From Tannerella sp. (GTDB lineage Bacteria > Bacteroidota > Bacteroidia > Bacteroidales > Tannerellaceae), in assembly GCA_031259505.1 (NCBI GenBank), contig JAIRLL010000222.1:1-11984 (forward strand): a stretch of DNA of 11,984 nucleotides, given 5' to 3'. The notes beneath the pieces were generated by a model. That model was not told where the DNA came from, searched no databases, and saw nothing but the letters and a program-made list of their open reading frames with translations. Below, in pieces: positions 1 through 7,271 of this stretch (its first letter is position 1; every line of letters begins with the position of its first letter). A program made the translations under genes and the position numbers.

Positions 1-969
1 TGCGCATGGGAGCGCGGCGGCGACGGCGAGTTCTATCTGTCTACAGACCCGAAAGGCGGAACGCCGGGTGCAGCAAATTCGCCGAAAACGCTTCCTCCTC
101 CGTCCGATAATCCTGTCGAACCCGGGTCGCCGGAACAATACAGGACAGCGCTTGAAAGAGAATTTGTTTTTAATGAGATACTTCCCGATCCATTCGACGG
201 AGGAAGCGAATACATCGAATTATACAATCGTTCGGAACGCACCTTGTTTGTTTTCAATTTGGCTGTTGCGACCCGGAAAAGCGACGGAACCCTGAACACG
301 CTCTATCCGCTGTCGTCGATTATCGACTCTGTTGCTGCGGGTGAATATATCGTGCTGACAACCAATAAAGAAGGCGTAGTTAACTTTTATGCCGTATCTG
401 CCGGACAGAACGTTTACGAGGTCAGGTTGCCCATACTGAACAATACGGGCAGCACGCTCGTTTTGCTCTCGACAGGCGACGGAACCGTCATCGACGAAAT
501 CGGTTATTCTTCCAAATGGCACGACTCGGCGATAAAAAATACGAAAGGCGTTGCTTTGGAACGTATTGATCCCGACGCAGCTACACAGGACGCAAAAAAT
601 TGGACATCTGCTATTTCATCGGCAGGATACGGCACGCCCGGCTACCGGAATTCGCAGTTCGGCCAGACTGTGAGGTCTTTGTTGCTGAGTCTGCCCGAAT
701 ACATGAGTGGCACGAACGAATACCGCATTGCATACCAAACCGACCGGGAAGGCTATCGCTGCCGTATTCAGATATTTACCCTCGACGGTAAAAGGGTGGC
801 GGAAATCACCGGTAACCAGCTTATCGGTACGGACGGCGAAATTTACTGGAACGGATACGGCTCGGACGGAAGCCGCCTGCGGACTGGTTTGTATATTTTT
901 CATGCCGAACTGTATCATCCTGACGGACAGAGCAAAGTCATTAAACGGGCTTTTCCCGTCAAGCCATAA
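1..969 (+). CDS. Secreted lamin-tail-domain protein with C-terminal FlgD-like Ig module, 5' end missing
   Basis: The reading frame is open from base 1 to the TAA at 967-969 (322 residues), so the start lies outside the window. Fragment residues 1-27 end in GGTPGAANS, the usual end of a lamin-tail (LTD) module. A Pro-rich linker follows (about 28-48), then a second complete LTD-like module (about 54-218) opening with FNEILPDP and YIELYNRS and closing with GVALERIDP...NWTSA...GYGTPGYRNS. Residues about 250-320 (IQIFTLDGKRVAEI, YWNGYGSDGSRLRTGLYIF) match the FlgD-like Ig fold common at the C-terminus of secreted Bacteroidota proteins. It is probably a large exported or cell-surface protein; its specific function is unknown. 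LTD modules in this phylum often accompany surface nucleases or hydrolases, but no catalytic part is visible here. Family assignment is good, function is not. Confidence 0.82.
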   Translation, partial: CAWERGGDGEFYLSTDPKGGTPGAANSPKTLPPPSDNPVEPGSPEQYRTALEREFVFNEILPDPFDGGSEYIELYNRSERTLFVFNLAVATRKSDGTLNTLYPLSSIIDSVAAGEYIVLTTNKEGVVNFYAVSAGQNVYEVRLPILNNTGSTLVLLSTGDGTVIDEIGYSSKWHDSAIKNTKGVALERIDPDAATQDAKNWTSAISSAGYGTPGYRNSQFGQTVRSLLLSLPEYMSGTNEYRIAYQTDREGYRCRIQIFTLDGKRVAEITGNQLIGTDGEIYWNGYGSDGSRLRTGLYIFHAELYHPDGQSKVIKRAFPVKP

Positions 970-999
970 ACAATATGTAAAAAAGCGCAAAAGCACAGA

Positions 1000-1025
1000 T
1001 TGTTACTGAATCTTTACTACTTTTG
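1000..1025 (+). promoter_or_regulatory. Possible Bacteroidota promoter before the rhomboid gene
   Basis: TACTTTTG at 1018-1025 matches the Bacteroides -7 consensus TAnnTTTG exactly. The nearest TTG (1000-1002) is only 15 nt upstream, shorter than the usual 19-20, so the -33 part is weak. A start of transcription near 1030 would leave a leader of about 15 nt before the ATG at 1046. Confidence 0.42.
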
Positions 1026-1045
1026 TGCGGAAAACAGAAAGAGGT

Positions 1046-1657
1046 ATGATTACTTATTATATTATTGGAACAACCGTGATTGTTTCGTTTTTATGTTTCA
1101 GTCAACCCGGATTGTTGCAGAAACTCTCGTTCAATTCGTACGCCATCATCCGCGCAAGGGAATGGTTCAGGCTGGTCACTCACGGTTTTGTCCATGCCGA
1201 CATGACGCATCTCTTCGTCAATATGTTCACACTGTGGTCGTTCGGCACACACATGGAACGGTTTTTCACAACGCTGGGTCTGGGTGTGTGGGGATACGCG
1301 GGTTTGTATTTCGGCGGAATGATTTTTGCTTCGCTATACGACCTGGTGAAACAGCGCAGCAATCCGGCATATAATTCCGTAGGTGCGTCGGGCGCCATTT
1401 CGGCAGTACTGTTTGCTTCCATTCTTCTCAATCCCTGGGGATTGATTCTGCTGTTTGCCGTCATTCCCGTTCCCGGCATCATATTCGGCATACTCTATCT
1501 GGTTTACTGTCAGTATATGGCCAGACATTCGGCGGGGCATGTCAATCACAACGCTCATTTCTACGGCGCCGTTTTCGGCCTTGTATTTCCGGTATTGCTT
1601 CGTCCGTCGCTGCTTGCAGACTTTATCGAACAACTGTTCTTTTTTTTCAACAGATAA
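1046..1657 (+). CDS. Rhomboid family intramembrane serine protease
   Basis: This 203-residue polytopic membrane protein cleaves transmembrane substrates within the bilayer. The catalytic serine is S115 in GASGA and the catalytic histidine is H171 in HNAHFYGAVFG. The rhomboid HxxxN element is seen as H55-L-F-V-N59, with the preceding H50. Several hydrophobic segments surround these (about 2-20, 57-66, 78-97, 112-128, 133-154, 172-184). The length is that of a minimal six-helix bacterial rhomboid with no extra domain. A GTG at 1025 would add seven residues, but it overlaps the putative -7 promoter element, so the ATG at 1046 (preceded by AAAGAGG) is preferred. The gene is separated from tcdA by only 3 nt, which implies cotranscription. 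Substrates cannot be predicted. Confidence 0.93.
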   Translation: MITYYIIGTTVIVSFLCFSQPGLLQKLSFNSYAIIRAREWFRLVTHGFVHADMTHLFVNMFTLWSFGTHMERFFTTLGLGVWGYAGLYFGGMIFASLYDLVKQRSNPAYNSVGASGAISAVLFASILLNPWGLILLFAVIPVPGIIFGILYLVYCQYMARHSAGHVNHNAHFYGAVFGLVFPVLLRPSLLADFIEQLFFFFNR

Positions 1658-1660
1658 ACA

Positions 1661-2455
1661 ATGGGGCTGGAGCAGGGACTATTTCAGCGGACAACACTGC
1701 TTTTGGGCGATACGGCGATGCAGAAGATTGCCTCGGCGCGGGTAATTATTTTCGGCGCGGGAGGCGTAGGCAGTTGGTGTGCCGAGAGTTTGGTGCGTTC
1801 CGGTATCCGTCGACTTGCGATTGTGGATTCCGACCGCATCTGTGTGACCAACATCAACCGGCAGTCGATGGCGACCACGCAGACCGTTGGCGAAGTGAAG
1901 GTCGAAGCGTTGAAGCGACGTTTGCTCGAAATCAATCCGAAAGCGGAAATTGATGCATTTCAGATGATATACAGCAAGGAGACGAGCGATTTTTTTCGAC
2001 TGGAGAATTACGATTATATTATCGATGCTATTGACAGTCTGGAGAATAAGGCGTGTCTGATTTTGGCGGCAACCCGTACGGATGCCGTCTTTTTTTCGTC
2101 GATGGGAGCCGCCTTGAAAATAGACCCGTTGAAAATTCAGGTTGCCGAATTTTGGAAAGTGAAAGGATGTCCGCTCGGTGCAGCCCTGCGGCGCAAATTG
2201 AAAAAAACAGAGCGTCCGGCCAAAAAGTTCCTCTGCGTATTCAGCGAAGAAGTATTGGAAAACAAAGGGCAAAACGCTTCCTGCGGCACGGGTAAATGCC
2301 TCTGTCCAAAGGTTCAAACCGGTCCGGATGATTCCGAACCGGTCAATCACGAATGGTGCAGCCTGAAAGCGCAGATCAATGGGACACTGGCTCATACGAC
2401 CGCTGTCTTTGGCTTCGTACTCGCCGGACTGGTAATACAGGATATTTGTAAATAA
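1661..2455 (+). CDS. tcdA: tRNA threonylcarbamoyladenosine dehydratase
   Basis: This 264-residue cytosolic E1-like (ThiF/MoeB fold) enzyme uses ATP to cyclise t6A37 of ANN-decoding tRNAs to ct6A. The nucleotide-binding loop GAGGVGSW lies at 32-39, the acidic VDSD at 55-58, the NxNRQ motif at 64-68 and DAIDS at 122-126. IDPLKIQVAE (154-163) and a final AVFGFV segment (248-253) correspond well to E. coli TcdA (CsdL/YgdL), and the length is close to that protein's 268. A Cys-rich stretch SCGTGKCLCP (207-216) plus C233 is notable; as I recall it is common in Bacteroidota homologues, and it could bind metal. The start is the ATG 3 nt after the rhomboid stop, so the two genes are probably one operon. 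The domain call is firm. Confidence 0.94.
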   Translation: MGLEQGLFQRTTLLLGDTAMQKIASARVIIFGAGGVGSWCAESLVRSGIRRLAIVDSDRICVTNINRQSMATTQTVGEVKVEALKRRLLEINPKAEIDAFQMIYSKETSDFFRLENYDYIIDAIDSLENKACLILAATRTDAVFFSSMGAALKIDPLKIQVAEFWKVKGCPLGAALRRKLKKTERPAKKFLCVFSEEVLENKGQNASCGTGKCLCPKVQTGPDDSEPVNHEWCSLKAQINGTLAHTTAVFGFVLAGLVIQDICK

Positions 2456-2541
2456 TAAAAGAGGCTTCTGTTGAATGGCAATCCGGGCTTTTTCGCCAAA
2501 CGTCGTCTTTCTCCGGCGAAACTGCCGGAAAAGGCCGGAAA
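2456..2541. other. Spacer between tcdA and the repeat array
   Basis: No gene is seen. TTTCGCC and GGCGAAA form a 7-bp inverted repeat, with further GCCGG repeats to its right, but no T-run follows, so a terminator for the rhomboid-tcdA unit cannot be called. Confidence 0.4.
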
Positions 2542-2787
2542 AACACTAAAGAGATAGAAATAAACTCTCAAGAGTTTGAAATGAACTCTCGAGAGTTTGG
2601 AATGAACTCTCGGGAGTTTGAAACGATCTCTCGAAAGTTTGAAACGATCTCTCGAGAGTTTGAAACGATCTCTCGGGAGTTTGAAATGAACTCTCGAGAG
2701 TTTGAAACGATCTCTCGAGAGTTTGAAATGAACTCTCAGGAGTTTGACATGAACTCTTGAGAGTTTGAAATGATCTCTAAAGAGTTT
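2542..2787. repeat. 21-bp tandem repeat array with palindromic core
   Basis: Ten full 21-bp units run from 2563 to 2772. A 15-bp partial unit follows (2773-2787) and a degenerate unit precedes them (2542-2562). The typical unit is a core AACTCTCGAGAGTTT plus a 6-nt link GAAATG. The best cores contain the 14-bp perfect palindrome AACTCTCGAGAGTT. Two linked forms alternate: the link ATG followed by AACT, or the link ACG followed by ATCT; only the last junction mixes them. Variation otherwise concentrates at core positions 7-10. There are no unique spacers, so it is not a CRISPR array. The array lies between tcdA and the cation exporter and overlaps no confident gene. Function is unknown. Confidence 0.95.
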
Positions 2788-2849
2788 TTTTGCTATTTTC
2801 GATTGCAAATTTCATATTCAAAAGTATTAATAAATCAATTATCAATGCA

Positions 2850-2930
2850 ATGGATATTTCGATAGAAACTCCGATTCTGTTGGCCGACGGTATTCAGACC
2901 CTGTTTCCGACCTGGAAAGTACTGTTTTAA
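2850..2930 (+). CDS. Possible small ORF, 26 residues, unrecognised
   Basis: An ATG at 2850 opens 26 codons to the TAA at 2928-2930, starting MDISIETPILLADG. It is the only short frame in the 2788-3035 spacer whose composition looks at all coding-like. There is no clear promoter or ribosome-binding site and I recognise no family. It may be a relic of a longer gene or chance. Confidence 0.15.
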   Translation: MDISIETPILLADGIQTLFPTWKVLF

Positions 2931-3009
2931 CCTCAAAATTTTTCTTTGCAAACTTAAGGTCAGCCCTGCTGTGTTCATGCTAATCCTGGCAGGTATCAGA
3001 AAAATGATG

Positions 3010-3017
3010 TATCTTTG
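3010..3017 (+). promoter_or_regulatory. Putative -7 element for the CDF exporter gene
   Basis: TATCTTTG matches TAnnTTTG exactly and stands 18 nt before the ATG at 3036. No TTG is present at the usual -33 distance (only CCTGG near 2985-2989), so the promoter is incomplete by eye. It makes the TTG start at 3015 unlikely, since that codon lies inside the element. Confidence 0.45.
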
Positions 3018-3035
3018 TTGAAAAAAATAGCAGCG

Positions 3036-3944
3036 ATGGAACATTCTCATCATGAACATGCGCATAAACATGAATTTGCGTCGTTGAACAAAGCGTTTAT
3101 TGTTGGTATTGTGTTGAATACCGTATTCGTTTTGTCCGAATTTATTGCCGGCTTCGCCACACGGTCAGTCGGTTTGATTTCCGATGCAGGGCATAATTTG
3201 AGCGATGTGGCGAGCCTGATACTGGCAATGCTGGCATTTCGCCTGTCGGGGATACATCCAAACAGCCGATATACGTATGGCTATAAGAAAAGTACGGTTC
3301 TGGTTTCGCTCCTGAACGCCATTATCCTGCTGGTTGCCGTGGGTGTCATCGTGGTAGAAAGTATCGGTAAAATCATCACTCCCCAGCCTGTCGAAGGCGG
3401 TATAATTGCGTGGGTAGCAGCCATTGGCGTAGCCGTCAACGCCTTCACGGCATGGCTTTTCATGAAAGACAGAGAGAAAGACTTGAACGTGAAGGGAGCG
3501 TACCTTCACATGGTCGCCGACGCGCTGGTGTCGGTCGGAGTAATGGTGTCGGGCATCGTGATTGCATACACGGGATGGACGGTGCTGGACCCTGTGATCG
3601 GGCTGGTTATCGCCACCGTCATCGTACATGCGACGTGGCAACTGCTGCACGACAGCATCCGTCTTTCGCTTGATGGAGTGCCGACAGAAATTGATGTGAG
3701 CGAGGTAGAAGCGGCGATGCGTTCCGTCGCAGGCGTCAGCGATTTTCATCACCTGCATATCTGGGCGTTAAGCACAACCGAAACGGCGCTCACCGTACAC
3801 GTCGTCATTGCCGACCCCGAACAGATGGAAACTGTCAAACGCCGCCTCAAACAAATCCTTCGCGAAAAGTCAATTACTCACGTAACGCTTGAATTTGAGA
3901 CGGTTCATTCGGAATGTACGGATATGTGCAACACAGGCGACTGA
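3036..3944 (+). CDS. Cation diffusion facilitator (CDF) family metal efflux transporter
   Basis: This 302-residue inner-membrane protein is predicted to export Zn2+ or a similar divalent metal using the proton gradient. The N-terminus is His-rich (seven His within the first 12 residues: MEHSHHEHAHKH), as in ZitB/CzcD-type members. Transmembrane metal-site motifs are visible: SDAGHNLSD with D50, H53 and D57, and H158-M-V-A-D162. About six hydrophobic segments cover residues 20-205. A cytosolic dimerisation domain follows from about 210 (EIDVSEVEAAM, VSDFHHLHIWAL). The tail contains a CTDMC pair that might also bind metal. The ATG at 3036 is chosen over an upstream TTG at 3015, which falls in a putative promoter. 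The gene appears monocistronic, and the exact metal is not determinable. Confidence 0.94.
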   Translation: MEHSHHEHAHKHEFASLNKAFIVGIVLNTVFVLSEFIAGFATRSVGLISDAGHNLSDVASLILAMLAFRLSGIHPNSRYTYGYKKSTVLVSLLNAIILLVAVGVIVVESIGKIITPQPVEGGIIAWVAAIGVAVNAFTAWLFMKDREKDLNVKGAYLHMVADALVSVGVMVSGIVIAYTGWTVLDPVIGLVIATVIVHATWQLLHDSIRLSLDGVPTEIDVSEVEAAMRSVAGVSDFHHLHIWALSTTETALTVHVVIADPEQMETVKRRLKQILREKSITHVTLEFETVHSECTDMCNTGD

Positions 3945-3960
3945 GGAAATGGATGAACAC

Positions 3961-3999
3961 ATGCGGGAAATTTTTCTTTCAGGATTGTTTTTCCGGCAT
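3961..3999 (+). terminator. Possible weak terminator after the CDF gene
   Basis: ATGCGGGAAA (3961-3970) can pair with TTTCCGGCAT (3990-3999) over 9 of 10 positions with a 19-nt loop. ATTTTC follows. The long loop and short T-run make it weak. Confidence 0.3.
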
Positions 4000-4055
4000 A
4001 TTTTCACGATGTTTGCACTTGATAAAACAATAATATAAAAATACAACGTATCAAA

Positions 4056-5495
4056 ATGAAAACAGTCGGATTCATGTGTGTCGCGCTGGCTTGTATCGTT
4101 TCACTGTCTGCTTACGGACAGGAAATTACGGGCGACTGGGAGGGCATTTTAAAAGTACAGAATATCCGGTTACGGATAGTACTCCATATTCAGGAAACGG
4201 CGTCGGGATACAGCGCCACGATGGACAGCCCTGATCAGGGGGCGAAAGGTATTCCCGTGACTTCCGTGGATTACGGGAATGCCGTACTGAAGTTTTCCGT
4301 TACCAATATCGGCGTTGCGTATGAAGGTATTTTAGGCGACGACGGAAATATCACCGGCACATTCAAGCAGGCAGGTCTGTTTCTCCCGCTGAATCTTTCA
4401 CGGCAAACCGTTGAAGAAGAGAAGCCGGCAAGACCGCAGGAACCGGTAAAGCCTTATCCTTATTACGAAGAAGAAGTTTCGTTTGAAAACAGGGAAGACG
4501 GCGTCACTTTGGCCGGCACACTGACTTTGCCGCGAAAAGACGGCCTTTTTCCTGCCGTCGTCCTGATAAGTGGAAGCGGCGCTCAAAACCGTGACGGGGA
4601 ACTCATGGGACACAAACCGTTTCTCGTCATTGCCGATTATCTGACAAGAAACGGAATCGCTGTCCTGCGTTTCGATGACCGCGGTACAGCCGCTTCGACC
4701 GGCGATTTTAAAACGGCTACAAGTTATGATTTTTCGAAAGATGCGGAAGCCGGCGTAAAATTCCTGCAAACCCGCAAAGAGATTGACCGTGAAAAAATCG
4801 GACTGACCGGTCACAGCGAAGGCGGCGCCGTTGCTCCGATGGTCGCTGCCCGAAACAAAGATATTGCCTTTATCGTCCTGCTGGCCGGCACGGGAGTTCG
4901 GGGCGACCGGATTCTTCTGGCGCAACAGGACTTGATTGCCGAGGCTTCCGGCGTCGGCGTGGCGGACAGGAAACAAGCCAAAAGCTTTAACGAAGGCGCC
5001 TTTGACCTCGTACTGCAATCAACCGGCACGGAACAGCTAAAAACCGGCCTGACCGCTTATTTAAAGCAAGCCATTCAGGAACTTCCGGCTACTGCAAACG
5101 CATACAACGACAATTTTATCAAAGCGTCGGTAGAACGGCTGACAAGTCCGTGGATGCAGTACTTCATTAAATACGACCCGGCTACGGCGCTGGAGAAAGT
5201 AAAATGTCCCGTTTTGGCGCTCAACGGCGAAAAGGATTTGCAAGTCCCCGCCAAAGAAAATCTGGAAGCCATCCGGGCGGCGCTGACCAGGGGCGGCAAC
5301 AGGCGGGTGACAGCAAAAGCGTTTCCCGGGCTGAACCATCTGTTTCAGGAATGTGAAACAGGTTTGCCGGCAGAGTACGCAACCATCGAACAGACCATTT
5401 CGCCCGCTGTCCCGGAAGAAATCGCAACATGGATCATGGCGCAAACAAAAACCAAAAACCAAAAAATTATGTGCTTGCGTAACGTGAGTAAATAA
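4056..5495 (+). CDS. Secreted alpha/beta hydrolase with N-terminal beta-rich domain
   Basis: The protein has 479 residues. A signal peptide (residues 1-21, cleavage likely after YG or near GQE) implies export to the periplasm or beyond. Residues about 25-117 form a beta-rich module (GDWEGIL, YEGILGDDGNITGTFKQ) often found before this hydrolase type. The hydrolase core spans about 140-465: an oxyanion-type segment LISGSGAQNRDGE (170-182), the nucleophile elbow GHSEGG with S254, a probable acid D394 in NGEKDLQVP, and histidine H428 in PGLNHLF. This resembles bacterial EstD-like serine esterases. The substrate is unknown, and a role in removing acyl groups from glycans is possible but unproven. 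The last 12 residues extend beyond the stop position seen in a related 3' fragment at 11496-11600. No clear promoter is visible. Confidence 0.9.
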   Translation: MKTVGFMCVALACIVSLSAYGQEITGDWEGILKVQNIRLRIVLHIQETASGYSATMDSPDQGAKGIPVTSVDYGNAVLKFSVTNIGVAYEGILGDDGNITGTFKQAGLFLPLNLSRQTVEEEKPARPQEPVKPYPYYEEEVSFENREDGVTLAGTLTLPRKDGLFPAVVLISGSGAQNRDGELMGHKPFLVIADYLTRNGIAVLRFDDRGTAASTGDFKTATSYDFSKDAEAGVKFLQTRKEIDREKIGLTGHSEGGAVAPMVAARNKDIAFIVLLAGTGVRGDRILLAQQDLIAEASGVGVADRKQAKSFNEGAFDLVLQSTGTEQLKTGLTAYLKQAIQELPATANAYNDNFIKASVERLTSPWMQYFIKYDPATALEKVKCPVLALNGEKDLQVPAKENLEAIRAALTRGGNRRVTAKAFPGLNHLFQECETGLPAEYATIEQTISPAVPEEIATWIMAQTKTKNQKIMCLRNVSK

Positions 5496-5506
5496 CATAT
5501 AAACTG

Positions 5507-5564
5507 TTCAAACACGGAGGGCACGGAGATTTTTCTCTGTGCCTTCCGTGTCTCCATGTTTGAA
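5507..5564. repeat. Imperfect inverted repeat between convergent genes
   Basis: ACACGGAGGGCACGGAGA (5512-5529) pairs with TCTCTGTGCCTTCCGTGT (5534-5551) at 16 of 18 positions around a TTTT loop. An alternative outer pairing joins TTCAAACACGGAG (5507-5519) with CTCCATGTTTGAA (5552-5564) at 12 of 13 positions. Two overlapping registers suggest a dispersed palindromic element rather than a simple terminator. It lies 12 nt after the hydrolase stop and may still end that transcript. Confidence 0.75.
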
Positions 5565-5670
5565 ATTATTCTTCACAGTCATTGCCTGTTATTTATTTCG
5601 CATCCCTTAGCGAGATGATATGTTTTCCGGCAGGAAGATATTCACATTTCGCTATCATGCCGCGTGCAGA
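5565..5670. other. Spacer between the two inverted repeats
   Basis: I see no gene, promoter or repeat in this stretch between the convergent hydrolase and susD genes. Confidence 0.5.
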
Positions 5671-5717
5671 AAAAAACAGCGTGTCCTCCGTCCTCTGTTT
5701 CAGGAGGACACGCTGTT
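5670..5717 (-). terminator. Intrinsic terminator of the susC-susD operon
   Basis: AACAGCGTGTCCTCC (5675-5689) and GGAGGACACGCTGTT (5703-5717) form a perfect 15-bp stem with a 13-nt loop. Read on the minus strand the stem ends in a run of T, from the A-run at 5670-5676. It begins 3 nt after the susD-like stop codon. Confidence 0.92.
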
Positions 5718-5720
5718 GAT

Positions 5721-7259
5721 TTATCGGTAATCCGGATTTTGTTCCAGAGCTCCGTTCGCCTTGTCGATTTCCGTTTGCGGCAAGGGCCATAAATAATGAT
5801 GTGGTTCAAACCGGTAGGCGACCAGTCCATCCACTACGCTGTTCAGCACTTGTCCGGCTATTTTCCAGCGTTTCAAGTCGAAGTAGCGTTGCCCTTCAAA
5901 CGCCAATTCTACGCGTCGTTCGTGACGGATATACTCGCGCATCCGGTCTTTGGTCAAGCCGTCGGGCAGCGCAGATGTCCCCGCTCTTCGGCGAATCTCG
6001 TTGATCGCCCGATAAGCCGTTTCCGTCGGCCCGTTAATTTCATTCTCGACTTCCGCCAGCATCAAAAGCACATCGGCATACCGGAGGACGACCCAGTCCT
6101 GCTGACTGTAGGTACTGTAACCATAAGGCACTTCCAGGTTGGGAGACAGGAATTTGGCCAGTCCCGTTCCCAGCGGCCGGTTATTGCTTGGGATATGTTC
6201 GCCGCCTCCAGCCCTGTAAGCATTGATAAAGAACGTTTTCGAGGCGCGAGGCTCGCGTTCGTCCAGCGAGGCATTGCTGAAGACGGAAGCATCAATCGCT
6301 CCGTTCCCGCTGTATGGCACCGGCGTTCCGGGCGAACCGTCCGCCATGTCATATTCACTGATCAGATTTGCCGTCGGGCTGACTACCACCCAGTCGGCAT
6401 ACCACAGATCCGCAGCCGTACGGTTATTGGGAGCCAGAAATTTCACCGAGAAGATGATCTCGGGCGACGATTCCTGCTGCAAGTCGTGAAAGTTGTCGGA
6501 AAATTCGTCCGCCAGTGTGTATCCGGAAATGCCGGTTAACAGTTCTTTGGCCGTATTCATCTGACCGATGATTGCATTTCCATTGCTGTCGTATGCATCA
6601 TACAGCACCATCCTTGCCTTATATGCCCGGGCTGCGCCGGTCGTCCAGCGTCCCTTGCTTTCGGCATAGGTCATATCCGGTAAATTGGAAATGGCAAAAT
6701 CCAGCTCGGACATAAGGAAATTCAGTACTTCTGCGGCCGGTTTCTTCGCCTGAAACTGATTGTCGAGATTCAGCGGTTCTTCGACGATCGGGACGTCTCC
6801 ATAACAGCGGTACAGGTAGCTGTAAAAATAGGCGCGCAACATTCTGGCTTCGGCTTCGCTTTGCCTTTTCTTTACGTCGCTCATTCCCGTGAAATCCTTC
6901 AGATTCTGCAAATACGTATTGATACGGGCAATTGCCTTGTAACATTCATTATATACGCCGAAAACAAGTCCGCCGGTATTCGGTGTAATATCTCCGGTCA
7001 CGATGTTATTGCTTGAGCCGTAATTGTGCTGTCCGTAGCCATTGTCCATAAGGTTGTCCCAGTAGGGAAATCCGTAGGAAAAGTAATCGTGCTGCATGTT
7101 TCCGTAGCAGGCAGTCAGTGCGTTGTCGAAATCGGTTTCCGTTTTCCAGAAAGTAGCGGATGAACTTTTATCCAGGGGATTCAGTTCCAGCAGATCGCTG
7201 CATGAATATTGAAGAGAGGCAGCAATCATGAGTATTATCACATACAGTTTTGTTTTCAT
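5721..7259 (-). CDS. SusD/RagB-like glycan-binding outer-membrane lipoprotein
   Basis: This 512-residue protein is the surface lipoprotein partner of the SusC-like transporter. It binds oligosaccharide and forms the lid of the transport complex. A lipoprotein signal ends in LQYSC with the lipidated Cys at position 20, followed by SDLLELNPLD, the typical mature SusD start. Further RagB/SusD hallmarks are SSATFWKTETDFDNALTACY (33-52), AEARMLRAYFYSYLYRCYGD (136-155, first TPR region), VLRYADVLLMLAEVENEI (391-408), INEIRRRAG (419-427) and the near-invariant HERRVELAFEGQRYFDLKRW (446-465). The C-terminus LWPLPQTEID...NPDY is also typical. The ATG lies 12 nt downstream of the susC stop, so the pair is cotranscribed and ends at the strong hairpin just beyond. 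Substrate is not readable from sequence; the nearby GH92 suggests alpha-mannosides. Confidence 0.97.
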   Translation of the reverse strand: MKTKLYVIILMIAASLQYSCSDLLELNPLDKSSSATFWKTETDFDNALTACYGNMQHDYFSYGFPYWDNLMDNGYGQHNYGSSNNIVTGDITPNTGGLVFGVYNECYKAIARINTYLQNLKDFTGMSDVKKRQSEAEARMLRAYFYSYLYRCYGDVPIVEEPLNLDNQFQAKKPAAEVLNFLMSELDFAISNLPDMTYAESKGRWTTGAARAYKARMVLYDAYDSNGNAIIGQMNTAKELLTGISGYTLADEFSDNFHDLQQESSPEIIFSVKFLAPNNRTAADLWYADWVVVSPTANLISEYDMADGSPGTPVPYSGNGAIDASVFSNASLDEREPRASKTFFINAYRAGGGEHIPSNNRPLGTGLAKFLSPNLEVPYGYSTYSQQDWVVLRYADVLLMLAEVENEINGPTETAYRAINEIRRRAGTSALPDGLTKDRMREYIRHERRVELAFEGQRYFDLKRWKIAGQVLNSVVDGLVAYRFEPHHYLWPLPQTEIDKANGALEQNPDYR

Positions 7260-7271
7260 CTTTATACAGTA

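Noticed and set aside
1025..1045. GTG start for the rhomboid gene
   Set aside because: The codon overlaps the putative -7 promoter element TACTTTTG; the ATG at 1046 fits a normal leader and the family N-terminus.
1679..2395. Minus-strand frame of 238 codons
   Set aside because: It is a shadow of tcdA, whose catalytic motifs are intact.
2542..2787. CRISPR array
   Set aside because: The 21-bp units are contiguous, with only a 6-nt link that is itself repeated. There are no unique spacers and no cas genes.
3015..3035. TTG start for the CDF exporter
   Set aside because: It lies in the TATCTTTG promoter element; MEHSHHEH from the ATG at 3036 is a typical start for this family.
4398..5498. Minus-strand frames of 206 and 145 codons
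   Set aside because: They are antisense to the alpha/beta hydrolase, which has an intact catalytic triad and signal peptide.
5796..6539. Plus-strand frame of 247 codons
   Set aside because: It is antisense to the well-supported SusD-like gene and has no recognisable domain.
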